Below are positions 1 through 7,351 of a DNA stretch of 20,214 nucleotides, piece after piece (the first letter of the stretch is position 1; the number at the start of each line of letters is the position of its first letter). The notes beneath the pieces are model-generated. The model made no database searches and was not told where the DNA came from. It worked only from the letters and a program-made list of their open reading frames with translations. The position numbers and the translations under genes are program-made. The DNA lies in NCBI GenBank assembly GCA_030673645.1, contig DAOVIO010000060.1, forward strand, positions 1 to 20,214. The letters run 5' to 3'. The DNA is from JAGLSB01 sp023135955. Lineage in GTDB: Bacteria > Bacteroidota > Bacteroidia > Bacteroidales > GCA-2748055.

Positions 1-435
1 AATAATTCATTGCTTGGCGGAGGTGGAGTTGATGGTGCAATTCACAGGGCTGCCGGCCCGGAATTGCTCGAAGAATGCAGAAAACTTAATGGTTGTGCAA
101 CCGGAGATGCTAAAATAACTTCTGCCTTTAATCTACCTTCCAAATATGTTATACATACAGTAGGTCCTGTGTGGCATGGAGGTAAAAAAAATGAAGCAGA
201 AAAATTAAGTTCATGCTATAGAAAAAGCATGGAACTTGCCTTGGAAAATGATTGCAAAAGTATTGCTTTTCCTGGGATTAGTACAGGAGTTTATGGATAT
301 CCAATTGAAGAAGCTTCAAAAATTGCATTAGCAACTGTAGCAGATTTCTTGAAAAAAAATGACGTTAATATAGAAGTTATATTTGTGAGCTTTAGTGAAT
401 ATAATAATTTGATTTTTGAACAATTATTGAAATAA
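1..435 (+). CDS. Macro-domain ADP-ribose hydrolase, MacroD/YmdB type (5' truncated by window edge)
   Basis: The reading frame is open from base 1 to a TAA at 433-435, giving 144 residues of the C-terminal part of a macro domain. The first visible residues (NNSLLGGGGVDGAIHRAAG) are the MacroD/YmdB signature for the ADP-ribose-binding loop and catalytic segment. Next come CATGDAKIT, the core strand YVIHTVGPVW, and GISTGVYGYP, the second ADP-ribose phosphate-binding loop. Proteins of this family remove O-acetyl groups from O-acetyl-ADP-ribose or ADP-ribose from acidic side chains, in the cytoplasm. The family is usually about 170-180 aa, so only about 30-40 N-terminal residues should be missing. 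A TTG at 10 is in frame but lies inside the conserved motif and is not the start. The family call is firm; the exact substrate cannot be read from sequence. Confidence 0.9.
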   Translation, partial: NNSLLGGGGVDGAIHRAAGPELLEECRKLNGCATGDAKITSAFNLPSKYVIHTVGPVWHGGKKNEAEKLSSCYRKSMELALENDCKSIAFPGISTGVYGYPIEEASKIALATVADFLKKNDVNIEVIFVSFSEYNNLIFEQLLK

Positions 436-584
436 TTGTTTCTATTCTGAAGCTTAATTTTAGTGTATGAAATGCATTTTGTAAATTCGTATTTTATTTC
501 CTTCTTTATTTTGAATGAAAATCGGACAGTACTATAGATTAGATGGACAAGAACTATTAAACCTAAAGACTACATAAAAGTTAA

Positions 585-1454
585 ATGACAAAGGAAAGCA
601 AGGTTAAGAAATATTTATCTCTGGTAAAATTCAGTCATACCATTTTCGCTATGCCCTTCGCGGTCACTGGATTTGTTCTTGGATTGAAGAACAGCAGCGA
701 ACCAGTTCACTGGAGCCTTTTTTTATTGGTAGTATTGGCTATGATTTTTGCTAGAAATGCTGCTATGGCATTTAACAGGTGGGCCGACAGGGATCTGGAC
801 AAACTAAATCCTCGTACTGCCTTGAGGGAAATCCCTGCAGGAATTGTAAGTCCGGGTTCTGCCCTCTTTTTTGTTGTGTTGAATTCTCTTTTATTTATTG
901 CGACCACCTTTTTTATCAACCAACTGACCTTTTTCCTTTCACCAATTGCTCTCTTGGTAATCTTGGGCTATAGTCTTACTAAGAAATTCACCAGCCTATG
1001 TCACTTTATACTCGGAATTGGCCTGTCTCTTGCCCCAATAGGTGCCTATCTAGCAGTTACCGGTGCTTTTGATCTTCTACCTATTTTCTATTCTATACTG
1101 GTTTTATTCTGGGTATCGGGCTTTGATCTGTTATATGCCCTTCAGGATGAAGAATTTGATCAGTCAATGAATTTAAAATCAATGGTGGTGAATTTGGGTA
1201 AATCGGGTGCCATAAAGCTATCTGTTATAACACACACCGTTTCAATAATAATGATTGTTCTTATTGGCTTCAAAGGCGATTTTGGATTATGGTACTGGTT
1301 AGGAAGCTTTATTTTTGCCGGTTTGCTTGCATACCAACATATGATCGTTAAACCTAATGATATAAGTCGAATAAACCTTGCTTTTGCAACAACAAATGGA
1401 ATTGCAAGCATTGTTTTTGCTATCTTTAATATTACTGAGATACTTATCAGATAA
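585..1454 (+). CDS. UbiA-family prenyltransferase, MqnP-like (menaquinone biosynthesis)
   Basis: This 289-aa polytopic membrane protein of the UbiA superfamily should transfer a polyprenyl chain to an aromatic acceptor. It carries both Mg-diphosphate motifs: NRWADRDLD at residues 64-72 (NRxxDxxxD, the variant typical of the '4-hydroxybenzoate polyprenyltransferase-like' clade) and DLLYALQDEEFD at 181-192. About eight or nine hydrophobic segments are visible. In Bacteroidota this clade is usually assigned to the futalosine route to menaquinone (MqnP), but no other mqn gene is in the window, so the pathway is inference. ATG at 585 is chosen because it gives the normal N-terminus (charged, then KFSHTIFAMPFA); there is no strong Shine-Dalgarno. 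The 149-bp upstream gap has no clear TAnnTTTG box. Confidence 0.85.
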   Translation: MTKESKVKKYLSLVKFSHTIFAMPFAVTGFVLGLKNSSEPVHWSLFLLVVLAMIFARNAAMAFNRWADRDLDKLNPRTALREIPAGIVSPGSALFFVVLNSLLFIATTFFINQLTFFLSPIALLVILGYSLTKKFTSLCHFILGIGLSLAPIGAYLAVTGAFDLLPIFYSILVLFWVSGFDLLYALQDEEFDQSMNLKSMVVNLGKSGAIKLSVITHTVSIIMIVLIGFKGDFGLWYWLGSFIFAGLLAYQHMIVKPNDISRINLAFATTNGIASIVFAIFNITEILIR

Positions 1455-1498
1455 ATCATATTTTAATACATATTTAATTCTTGGGAAATTCATTTTAA

Positions 1499-1517
1499 GT
1501 ACGTATTTTTGTACGTA
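1499..1517. promoter_or_regulatory. Probable YefM/YoeB operator: two TACGTA hexamers 12 bp apart
   Basis: The self-complementary hexamer TACGTA occurs at 1500-1505 and 1512-1517, each within GTACGTA, with centres exactly 12 bp apart. It lies 25-43 bp before the antitoxin ATG. In the E. coli yefM-yoeB system two palindromes with TGTACA cores, also 12 bp centre to centre, bind YefM and the YefM-YoeB complex. The geometry therefore fits an autoregulatory operator; the core sequence differs. Binding is inferred, not shown. Confidence 0.6.
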
Positions 1518-1541
1518 ATTAAATACTAAAGATTTTAATAT

Positions 1542-1796
1542 ATGTTGGCAGCGAATTACTCAGAATTCCGTGGAGATTTAAAAAAATTTCTCGACAATGT
1601 CGAGCTCAATAATGAGACTCTAATTATCAAAAGAGGTAAAGGTAAAGGCACTGTTCTGATTTCCCTTGATGAATATAATTCCTTAATGGAAACCGTTCAT
1701 CTGCTATCTTCCAAAGCTAATGCAGATAGATTATATGAATCAATTCAGCAAATGAAAGATGGAAAAACTGTTTCGGAGGATCTAATTGAAGACTAA
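1542..1796 (+). CDS. yefM: YefM-type antitoxin (Phd/YefM family)
   Basis: This 84-aa Phd/YefM antitoxin has an N-terminal DNA-binding domain (MLAANYSEFRGDLKKFLDNV, then the basic strand LIIKRGKGKGTVLISLDEYNSL) and an acidic C-terminal tail (DGKTVSEDLIED) of the type that wraps the toxin. Length and layout match E. coli YefM (83 aa). Its stop codon overlaps the toxin start by one base (TAATG), so translation is probably coupled. It is expected to neutralise YoeB and repress its own promoter through the twin TACGTA sites just upstream. No canonical Shine-Dalgarno is visible, as is usual here. Confidence 0.92.
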   Translation: MLAANYSEFRGDLKKFLDNVELNNETLIIKRGKGKGTVLISLDEYNSLMETVHLLSSKANADRLYESIQQMKDGKTVSEDLIED

Positions 1797-2056
1797 TGAG
1801 AATAATCTTTTCAAAGAATGCCTGGGAGGATTATACTTCCTGGCTAACTGAAGATCGGAAGATGCTCAGGAAAATAAATGAATTAATTAAAGACATTCAA
1901 CGAACACCTTTTACTGGTAAAGGCAAACCAGAACCTTTAAAATATGACCTATCCGGACTGTGGTCGAGAAGAATCGATCTTGAGCATAGATTAGTCTACA
2001 GTGTTAAGGATAGAGAAATACTTTTATATAGTTGTAAATACCACTATGACAAATAA
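1796..2056 (+). CDS. yoeB: YoeB-type mRNA-interferase toxin
   Basis: This 86-aa RelE-superfamily toxin cuts mRNA at the ribosome A site. Family features are visible in order: the N-terminal IIFSKNAWEDYTSW, GKGKPEPLKYDLSGLWSRRI, then DLEHRLVYSV and the C-terminal CKYHYDK. These hold the equivalents of the E. coli YoeB catalytic residues: Glu in KPEPLK, Arg in EHRLVY, and the terminal His-Tyr pair. The toxin therefore looks intact. The start ATG shares its A with the antitoxin TAA. The gene ends only 9 bp before the next gene (exported WD40 protein), which may share the transcript. Confidence 0.94.
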   Translation: MRIIFSKNAWEDYTSWLTEDRKMLRKINELIKDIQRTPFTGKGKPEPLKYDLSGLWSRRIDLEHRLVYSVKDREILLYSCKYHYDK

Positions 2057-2065
2057 ATATACATC

Positions 2066-3214
2066 ATGAAAACTGGAATTATTCTTCTTTTATCATTTGT
2101 TACAATAAATCTTTTTTCTCAAGACGACCCTTACCTTTTAAAAAATATAAAAGCTTCAGAGGAGGTGAATGCGGTAGCTTTTTCTCCTGATGGAACAAAT
2201 ATTCTTGCCGGTTTTAATGACGGTTCTGCTGAAATAATAAATATTGAGTCGGGGAAAACTGAAGTAAGAGTTGAAGATCACTGGAAAGCAATTATGGATG
2301 TGGAATGGGATCCTAATGGAAAATATTTCATGACTGCCGGAGACAATACAATAAAAATCTGGTCACCAGAAGGTGAAAGGATTTATAATATGAAAAAGCA
2401 TACTACCACCATCTATACTGCCGATATTGATCCATCTGGAAAGTTTCTAATAAGTGGAGCTGTTAGTCCGGCTTTTAAATACTGGGATGTACTTAAGGGT
2501 GAATTTAAAAGGGATGTAATAGGACATACTGATCGGACAATGGCTGTTTGTTATAGCAGAGATGGAAAGAAGATGGCCAGTGGATCCAGCGATCATACAA
2601 TAAAGATTTGGGATGCGGAATCATTTAATGTAATTCTGGAGCTTAAAGGACATGCAAATGATATGTTTGCCCTTGATTTTAGTCCGGATGGAAAATTACT
2701 AGCTAGCTGCTCCAAAGACAAAACCATACGAATCTATGATCTGGAAAAGGGAGAATTATTGAGAATTCTTACAGGACATAAGAACTTTGTAATGGATATA
2801 GAATTTGCCCCGGATAATCTGCATCTCGTTTCCTGTTCATTCGATAAAGAAATAAGAATATGGGAAATCCCTACCGGTAAAAACATGTATTCTTTTATTG
2901 ATCATAAAATAGCCGTTACAGATATTTGTTTCTCCCCTGATGGAAGCATGATTGCATCTGCTTCACATGATAAAACAATTAAAATATGGAGCTATACTCC
3001 AGAAATATTCGTAGATTTCTACTATATCGATGAGATTATTGGAGAAATGGAAGAGATGGATGAGTTCCTGCCGAAACAAAAAGGTGAGAGTAAGTCTGAC
3101 TATCATGCCAGACAAGAAGATGCTGCTCAGATAAAGAAAGATATCTATGAGAAATTCTACGAAAGATATAAGCTTGAAATAGCAAATTCTACTCTACCCG
3201 GAATGATAAAATAA
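2066..3214 (+). CDS. Exported seven-bladed WD40 beta-propeller protein
   Basis: The 382-aa product starts with a Sec signal peptide (MKTGIILLLSFVTINLFSQ, cleavage near residue 19). Seven WD40 repeats follow (about residues 25-315), with repeated cores such as AVAFSPDG, DHTIKIWD, DKTIRIYD and DKTIKIWS and GH turns at about 42-residue spacing, enough to close one propeller. The last 65 residues are charged and mostly helical (EEMDEFLPKQKGESKSDYHARQ), a tail often seen in Bacteroidota exported proteins. It is probably a periplasmic scaffold; the partner is unknown. It begins 9 bp after yoeB, so it may be read from the toxin-antitoxin promoter, although there is no functional reason to link them. 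No catalytic domain is present. Confidence 0.85.
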   Translation: MKTGIILLLSFVTINLFSQDDPYLLKNIKASEEVNAVAFSPDGTNILAGFNDGSAEIINIESGKTEVRVEDHWKAIMDVEWDPNGKYFMTAGDNTIKIWSPEGERIYNMKKHTTTIYTADIDPSGKFLISGAVSPAFKYWDVLKGEFKRDVIGHTDRTMAVCYSRDGKKMASGSSDHTIKIWDAESFNVILELKGHANDMFALDFSPDGKLLASCSKDKTIRIYDLEKGELLRILTGHKNFVMDIEFAPDNLHLVSCSFDKEIRIWEIPTGKNMYSFIDHKIAVTDICFSPDGSMIASASHDKTIKIWSYTPEIFVDFYYIDEIIGEMEEMDEFLPKQKGESKSDYHARQEDAAQIKKDIYEKFYERYKLEIANSTLPGMIK

Positions 3215-3262
3215 GTGCTGAGTAACAGCCGCCTATAATTCCGCATCTAAAGTCATTTTATT

Positions 3263-3270
3263 TAAATTTG
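3263..3270 (+). promoter_or_regulatory. Candidate -7 box (TAAATTTG) for tnaA
   Basis: TAAATTTG matches the Bacteroidota -7 consensus TAnnTTTG exactly. The expected -33 TTG about 20 bp upstream is poor (ATTCCG), so the call is tentative. Initiation would fall near 3277 and leave a leader of about 275 nt before tnaA. Confidence 0.4.
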
Positions 3271-3292
3271 TGTCATTAATTGAAAAATTATC

Positions 3293-3361
3293 ATGTCGCA
3301 AGAAAATTATATTTCATATAAAGTTCTTATTCGCAATATCAAAAACCGCGATTCTTTCTAG
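3293..3361 (+). CDS. Possible 22-codon leader peptide upstream of tnaA
   Basis: An ATG at 3293 opens a 22-codon frame (MSQENYISYKVLIRNIKNRD plus two residues) closed by TAG at 3359-3361. It starts about 16 nt after the predicted transcription start of the tnaA leader. The E. coli tna operon is controlled by a 24-codon leader peptide, TnaC, whose single Trp is essential. This frame has no Trp, so it is not a TnaC homologue and may be chance. Confidence 0.2.
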   Translation: MSQENYISYKVLIRNIKNRDSF

Positions 3362-3453
3362 CTTATTTCCGTTTTCTTCTAAACAAATTCCCTATTTCCA
3401 TTATTTTTCAATCAAAGTACTGTGCCCGATAATCCTAATCAAGAACACACCAT

Positions 3454-3537
3454 GATCCCGAGAGAATACTCGGGACTAGTTCAACAATCAATTTCCGGAT
3501 CGCAAGTACGCTCCCATAAATTGTGTTTCACTTAGCA
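3454..3537 (-). repeat. Dispersed composite hairpin repeat, copy 1
   Basis: The 32 bp at 3454-3485 match the reverse complement of 10030-10061 at 31 of 32 positions. They contain a hairpin with arms CCCGAG (3457-3462) and CTCGGG (3469-3474). After a divergent 39-bp middle, GTTTCACTTAGCA (3525-3537) is identical to the reverse complement of 9982-9994. Both copies therefore have the same two-part layout in opposite orientation. The element ends 15 bp before the tnaA ATG. It resembles a non-coding palindromic interspersed element. Confidence 0.75.
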
Positions 3538-3552
3538 TCAACACACCAACAA

Positions 3553-4929
3553 ATGAAACTTCCATTCGCAGAACCATATAAAATAAAAGCCATTGAACCT
3601 GTTCAGAGAAGTACTTCAGAACAGAGAATAAAATGGATAAAAGAAGCAAAATATAATTTATTCAACCTCAAAAGTTCTAGTGTTTTTATCGATCTACTTA
3701 CAGACTCAGGAACTGGAGCCATGAGCCACCATCAGTGGGCTGCTATTATGCAGGGTGATGAAAGCTATGCTGGATCCAGCTCCTTCTATGAACTAAAAGA
3801 CAGCATAAAAGAAATTTTTGGCTTTGATTATTTTCTACCTACTCATCAGGGAAGAGCAGCTGAGAATGTTCTTTTTTCTGCTATGGTTAAAGAAGGAGAT
3901 GTAGTGCCGGGAAATGCACATTTCGATACTACAAAGGGACATATCGAATTTCGCAAAGCCTCTGCTGTTGATTGTACGGTAGATGAAGCAACAAATACAA
4001 AGTCACTTCATCCCTTTAAAGGAAACATTGACCTTAATAAACTTGAAAAAGTCTTACGCGAAAACGGAAAAGAGAAGGTTCCGTTTATTCTTATAACTGC
4101 TACATGTAATACAGCCGGAGGCCAACCTGTTTCACTCGATAACATAACGAATGTACATAGACTAGCCTGGAAATATGATATTCCGGTTATTATTGATGCT
4201 GCCCGCTTTGCAGAGAATGCCTATTTCATTCAGCAAAGAGAAGAAAAATATAAACATCTAAGTATTCCTGAAATAGTGAAAAAAATGTTCGCTAATAGCG
4301 ATGGCATGACAATGAGCGCTAAGAAAGATGGGATTGTAAATATTGGTGGATTCATAGGACTTAGAGATGAAGAATTATTTCGTGAGGCAAGTACTTATAA
4401 CATAATGTTTGAGGGATTTATTAGCTATGGAGGAATGGCAGGAAGAGATATGGCCGCCCTCGCAGTGGGTCTTCATGAGGTACTCGGTCAGAACTACCTG
4501 GAATCAAGGATTCGTCAGGTGAATTACCTTGGAGAGAAACTTATTTCATATGGAATTCCTGTTCAGCAACCAATTGGCGGACATGCTGTATTTGTAGATG
4601 CCACTGAGTTCTTAAAACATGTTGATATTAATGAATTCCGCGCACAAACCCTGGCAATAGAGCTCTATCTTGAGTCGGGAGTAAGAGGTGTTGAAATTGG
4701 TGCACTTCTGGCTGATAGAGATCCTGTTAGTCGTAGAAACAGATTCCCAAAAGTAGAAATGCTTCGGCTTACAATTCCTCGAAGAGTTTATACATATAAT
4801 CATATGGATTATATTGCAGCAGCAATGAAAAATGTATTTGACAGAAGACATGAAATCAAAAATGGTTATCAGATCCTACGTGAGGCTCCCATTATGAGAC
4901 ATTTTACTGTTGAATTGGAGCGAATTTAG
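3553..4929 (+). CDS. tnaA: Tryptophanase (tryptophan indole-lyase)
   Basis: This 458-aa cytoplasmic PLP enzyme of the beta-eliminating lyase family splits L-tryptophan into indole, pyruvate and ammonia. Visible landmarks are FIDLLTDSGTGAMS (45-58), GDESYAG with the active-site Tyr at 72, PTHQGRAAEN (96-104), and MSAKKDG with the PLP lysine at 258. Positions that separate tryptophanase from tyrosine phenol-lyase all read as tryptophanase: Asp125 in FDTT (Thr in the phenol-lyase), Val380 in GVRGVEIG (not the RSMERG pattern), and His450 in MRHFT (Phe in the phenol-lyase). The ATG at 3553 gives the family-normal N-terminus MKLPFAEPYKIKAIEPV; a GTG ten codons upstream lies in a repeat and is rejected. 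Unlike E. coli, no tnaB-type transporter follows; a MATE pump does. Confidence 0.95.
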   Translation: MKLPFAEPYKIKAIEPVQRSTSEQRIKWIKEAKYNLFNLKSSSVFIDLLTDSGTGAMSHHQWAAIMQGDESYAGSSSFYELKDSIKEIFGFDYFLPTHQGRAAENVLFSAMVKEGDVVPGNAHFDTTKGHIEFRKASAVDCTVDEATNTKSLHPFKGNIDLNKLEKVLRENGKEKVPFILITATCNTAGGQPVSLDNITNVHRLAWKYDIPVIIDAARFAENAYFIQQREEKYKHLSIPEIVKKMFANSDGMTMSAKKDGIVNIGGFIGLRDEELFREASTYNIMFEGFISYGGMAGRDMAALAVGLHEVLGQNYLESRIRQVNYLGEKLISYGIPVQQPIGGHAVFVDATEFLKHVDINEFRAQTLAIELYLESGVRGVEIGALLADRDPVSRRNRFPKVEMLRLTIPRRVYTYNHMDYIAAAMKNVFDRRHEIKNGYQILREAPIMRHFTVELERI

Positions 4930-4930
4930 T

Positions 4931-5020
4931 AAGGACAATGCACCCGTTGTCCATATTAACAAGGCATTACACACGTCGTCCATATTTAGCAAGGACAATA
5001 CATGCATTGTCCCTACTAAA
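4931..5020. repeat. Three tandem 30-bp units, each with an inverted repeat
   Basis: Units start at 4931, 4961 and 4991, an exact 30-bp period, each beginning AAGG and ending in an AT-rich stretch. Unit 1 pairs GGACAA with TTGTCC. Unit 3 pairs GGACAAT with ATTGTCC across ACATGC. Unit 2 is degenerate but keeps CGTCC. The tract begins 2 bp after the tnaA stop and ends 30 bp before the MATE start. There are no spacers between units, so it is not a CRISPR. It could act as a transcript-end or processing structure. Confidence 0.7.
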
Positions 5021-5050
5021 TATTACCTTGCGCCATATTAAACTCATTGA

Positions 5051-6418
5051 ATGAAAGATCTTACCGTTGGGAATGAGGGAAGAAACATCCTGACTTTTAC
5101 TATTCCTTTATTAATTGGAAGTGTTTTCCAGCAGATGTACAATATTGTAGACAGTATTGTGGTAGGGCGAGTGATTGGAAAAGAAGGTCTTGCTGCCATT
5201 GGAAATGCATTTCCTATTATGTTCACTTTAATTGCATTGATTATCGGGATTGCTTTTGGAGGAACAATTATTATATCACAATATTTTGGAGCAAAGGATT
5301 ATGAGAAAGTAAAGAAAACAATCGGCACTTTGTATATTATGATGTTTTCTATGGCGGCTTTTTTATCTATTCTTGGATTAATATTTCTCGATCCCATCCT
5401 TTCAATTGTCAATATCCCTGAAGATGTATACCCACAAGCAAAATCGTACATTCAGATTATTATAGGCGGAATAATTGTATTTTTTGGCTTCAATGGTACA
5501 ACGGCTATTTTGCGAGGACTTGGTGACAGTAAAACTCCGATGTATTTTATGATCATTTCAACTCTCACTAATATTGTTCTTGACATATTATTTGTTGTGA
5601 AATTTAAGTGGGGGATTGAAGGAGCAGCGTGGGCAACAATCATTTCGCAGGGAGGTGCATTTCTTACTGCTGTAATTTATCTGAATAAGACTCATAAATT
5701 AATTTCAATCAGAATCAAGGACTTTAATTTTGATTATAAAATATTTACACAAAGTCTAAGAATTGGCCTCCCAACAGGTTTTCAGCATACTTTTGTTGCC
5801 CTTGGAATGATGGCACTTATGAAAATCGTAAATAATTTTGGCACCGATGTAATTGCAGCATATTCGGTTGCCGGGCGAATCGATTCAATTGCTATGCAAC
5901 CGGCGATGGTTTTTAGTCAGGGTCTGGCAGCCTTTGTCGGTCAGAATATAGGAGCCGGGAGACAAGATAGAGTTAAGAAGGGTTTAAGAGCAACCTTAAT
6001 TATGTCATCTGTTGTCTCAATAGTTCTTAGTATTTTGATTTCCAGCACCAGATCAGGATTAATAAGTCTCTTTAATCGAGATCCAGAAGTTATCAGGATT
6101 GGGGGTGAATACTTACTCATTGTTAGTGCTTTTTATATTCTGTTTTCTATTATGTTTACCTATGGAGGTGTCCTTAGAGGAGCCGGAGACACACTTATTC
6201 CAATGTTTATAACCCTGGTTGCTTTATGGATTATCAGGATTCCAATTGCATGGTGGCTATCAGATAGAATTGGAGAAACAGGAATTTGGTGGGCAGTACC
6301 AATGGGTATGGCCACAGGTGCTCTTTTTTCATTCCTCTATTATCTTACCGGCAGATGGAAAACAAAAGCTGTTACCAAACAATCGGGTCATAGCGTAGGG
6401 TCCCTGAGTCAAAAATAG
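5051..6418 (+). CDS. MATE-family multidrug/Na+ efflux transporter
   Basis: This 455-aa integral inner-membrane protein has about twelve hydrophobic segments in two related halves, the MATE layout. Characteristic pieces are FTIPLLIGSVFQQMYNIVDS near the N-terminus, GAKDYEKVKKTIG in the first inter-helix loop, LRGLGDSKTPMYFMI (first half) and its counterpart LRGAGDTLIPMFITL (second half), and SQGLAAFVGQNIGAGRQDRV at the start of the second half. It should export cationic compounds in exchange for Na+ or H+; the substrate cannot be told. It lies 121 bp after tnaA in the same direction, separated by a hairpin tract. Export of tryptophan-derived products is conceivable but unsupported. Start ATG at 5051 gives the usual charged N-terminus. 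Confidence 0.93.
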   Translation: MKDLTVGNEGRNILTFTIPLLIGSVFQQMYNIVDSIVVGRVIGKEGLAAIGNAFPIMFTLIALIIGIAFGGTIIISQYFGAKDYEKVKKTIGTLYIMMFSMAAFLSILGLIFLDPILSIVNIPEDVYPQAKSYIQIIIGGIIVFFGFNGTTAILRGLGDSKTPMYFMIISTLTNIVLDILFVVKFKWGIEGAAWATIISQGGAFLTAVIYLNKTHKLISIRIKDFNFDYKIFTQSLRIGLPTGFQHTFVALGMMALMKIVNNFGTDVIAAYSVAGRIDSIAMQPAMVFSQGLAAFVGQNIGAGRQDRVKKGLRATLIMSSVVSIVLSILISSTRSGLISLFNRDPEVIRIGGEYLLIVSAFYILFSIMFTYGGVLRGAGDTLIPMFITLVALWIIRIPIAWWLSDRIGETGIWWAVPMGMATGALFSFLYYLTGRWKTKAVTKQSGHSVGSLSQK

Positions 6419-6449
6419 TATAGTCAATTCTCATATTCCCGATATTTAC

Positions 6450-6457
6450 TAACTTTG
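6450..6457 (+). promoter_or_regulatory. Candidate -7 box (TAACTTTG) for the yicC-gmk-nadD operon
   Basis: TAACTTTG matches TAnnTTTG exactly, 22 bp before the yicC ATG at 6479; no good -33 TTG is seen. It contains the upstream in-frame TTG at 6455, which argues against that codon being the start. Confidence 0.45.
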
Positions 6458-6478
6458 TATTTCACAAAAATTAAAAGA

Positions 6479-7351
6479 ATGCTCCATTCTATGACAGGAT
6501 ATGGGAAAACTGAAATTAGTTTACCCAATAAGAAAGTTATTATTGAGATTAAATCGCTAAACAGCAAGAATATAGATACAAATCTAAAAATTCCGGTTAT
6601 CTATAGGGAAAAAGATTTGATTATCAGAAAATTAATTCAAAATGCACTCAAAAGAGGTAAAATTGAATGCAGTATTTATTATGAACTAAACGATGGACTT
6701 ACTCCTACCAATATAAATCAGCAAGTTTTTAAGAACTATTACAATCAGTTGCATGAATTACAGGAAGAACTAAAGATTGAAAATTCTGATCTAACCGCAA
6801 CTATAATGAGACTCCCGGATACTATGAAAACCCAAAGGTTGGAAATTGGGGAAGATGAATGGGATGTTCTGGAACAAGGATTAAAGGATACTCTTTCTCA
6901 GGTAAGTGAGTTCAGAAAGCAGGAAGGTAAAGCCATGCAGAAAGATTTATTATCGCATTCCGAAAATATACTTGCATTGAAAGAATCTTTATTGCCTTTC
7001 GAAGATAGTAGGATTGAAAAACTAAGAGATAGAATGAACAAGTCGATGACCGAATTCTTTCAATCTGAAAAAACCGACAAAAACCGTTTTGAGCAGGAAA
7101 TGATCTTTTACATAGAGAAACTGGATATTAGTGAAGAAAAAATTCGCTTGCTTAATCACTGCAATTACTTTAACGAGACAGTAAATAATGAATCTGAAGC
7201 CGGTAAAAAGCTGGCATTCATTGCGCAAGAAATGGGAAGGGAAATAAACACATTAGGATCAAAGGCGAATGATTCCAACATTCAGCATATAGTAGTTAAA
7301 ATGAAAGATGAATTAGAGAAAATTAAAGAGCAAACCTTAAATATCCTATAA
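6479..7351 (+). CDS. yicC: YicC-family endoribonuclease
   Basis: The 290-aa product (E. coli YicC is 287 aa) shows the N-terminal signature MLHSMTGYGKTEI, then IEIKSLNSKNIDTNLKIP, and the C-terminal domain ending NTLGSKANDSNIQHIVVKMKDELEKIKEQ in pieces typical of the family (residues about 250-287). YicC proteins are RNases that cut structured RNA. The ATG at 6479 is chosen because the family starts exactly at M-[LIR]-x-SMTGYG; the longer TTG-started frame would sit in the -7 box. The gene abuts gmk with no spacing (TAAATG), so the two are co-transcribed and probably translationally coupled, as in many bacteria where yicC and gmk are neighbours. Confidence 0.93.
   Translation: MLHSMTGYGKTEISLPNKKVIIEIKSLNSKNIDTNLKIPVIYREKDLIIRKLIQNALKRGKIECSIYYELNDGLTPTNINQQVFKNYYNQLHELQEELKIENSDLTATIMRLPDTMKTQRLEIGEDEWDVLEQGLKDTLSQVSEFRKQEGKAMQKDLLSHSENILALKESLLPFEDSRIEKLRDRMNKSMTEFFQSEKTDKNRFEQEMIFYIEKLDISEEKIRLLNHCNYFNETVNNESEAGKKLAFIAQEMGREINTLGSKANDSNIQHIVVKMKDELEKIKEQTLNIL

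Larger units (their letters stand above)
3215..3552. other. 338-bp intergenic leader of tnaA
   Basis: The spacer holds a candidate promoter box (3263-3270), a 22-codon mini-ORF (3293-3361), and a dispersed hairpin repeat (3454-3537) followed by the GTTGGTGTGTTGATG-type octamer remnant on the - strand (3537-3550). An in-frame GTG at 3523 would lengthen tnaA by 10 residues but lies inside the repeat. Nothing else is recognisable. Confidence 0.6.

Noticed and set aside
1..435. Macro domain as the DarG antitoxin of a DarTG system
   Set aside because: The visible motifs fit stand-alone MacroD/YmdB enzymes, and no DarT-like gene follows; the upstream side cannot be seen.
3270..3455. 61-codon + strand frame in the tnaA leader
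   Set aside because: It starts at the last base of the -7 box with a non-ATG codon, overlaps repeat DNA at its end, and shows no recognisable protein pattern.
3523..3552. GTG start extending tnaA by 10 residues
   Set aside because: The codons lie in the dispersed repeat, and the family N-terminus begins at ATG 3553.
3553..4929. Tyrosine phenol-lyase instead of tryptophanase
   Set aside because: Asp125, Val380 and His450 occupy the three positions that separate the enzymes, all in the tryptophanase state.
4931..5020. Possible short CRISPR array (30-bp regular spacing)
   Set aside because: Units are contiguous with no unique spacers, they diverge from one another, and no cas gene is present.
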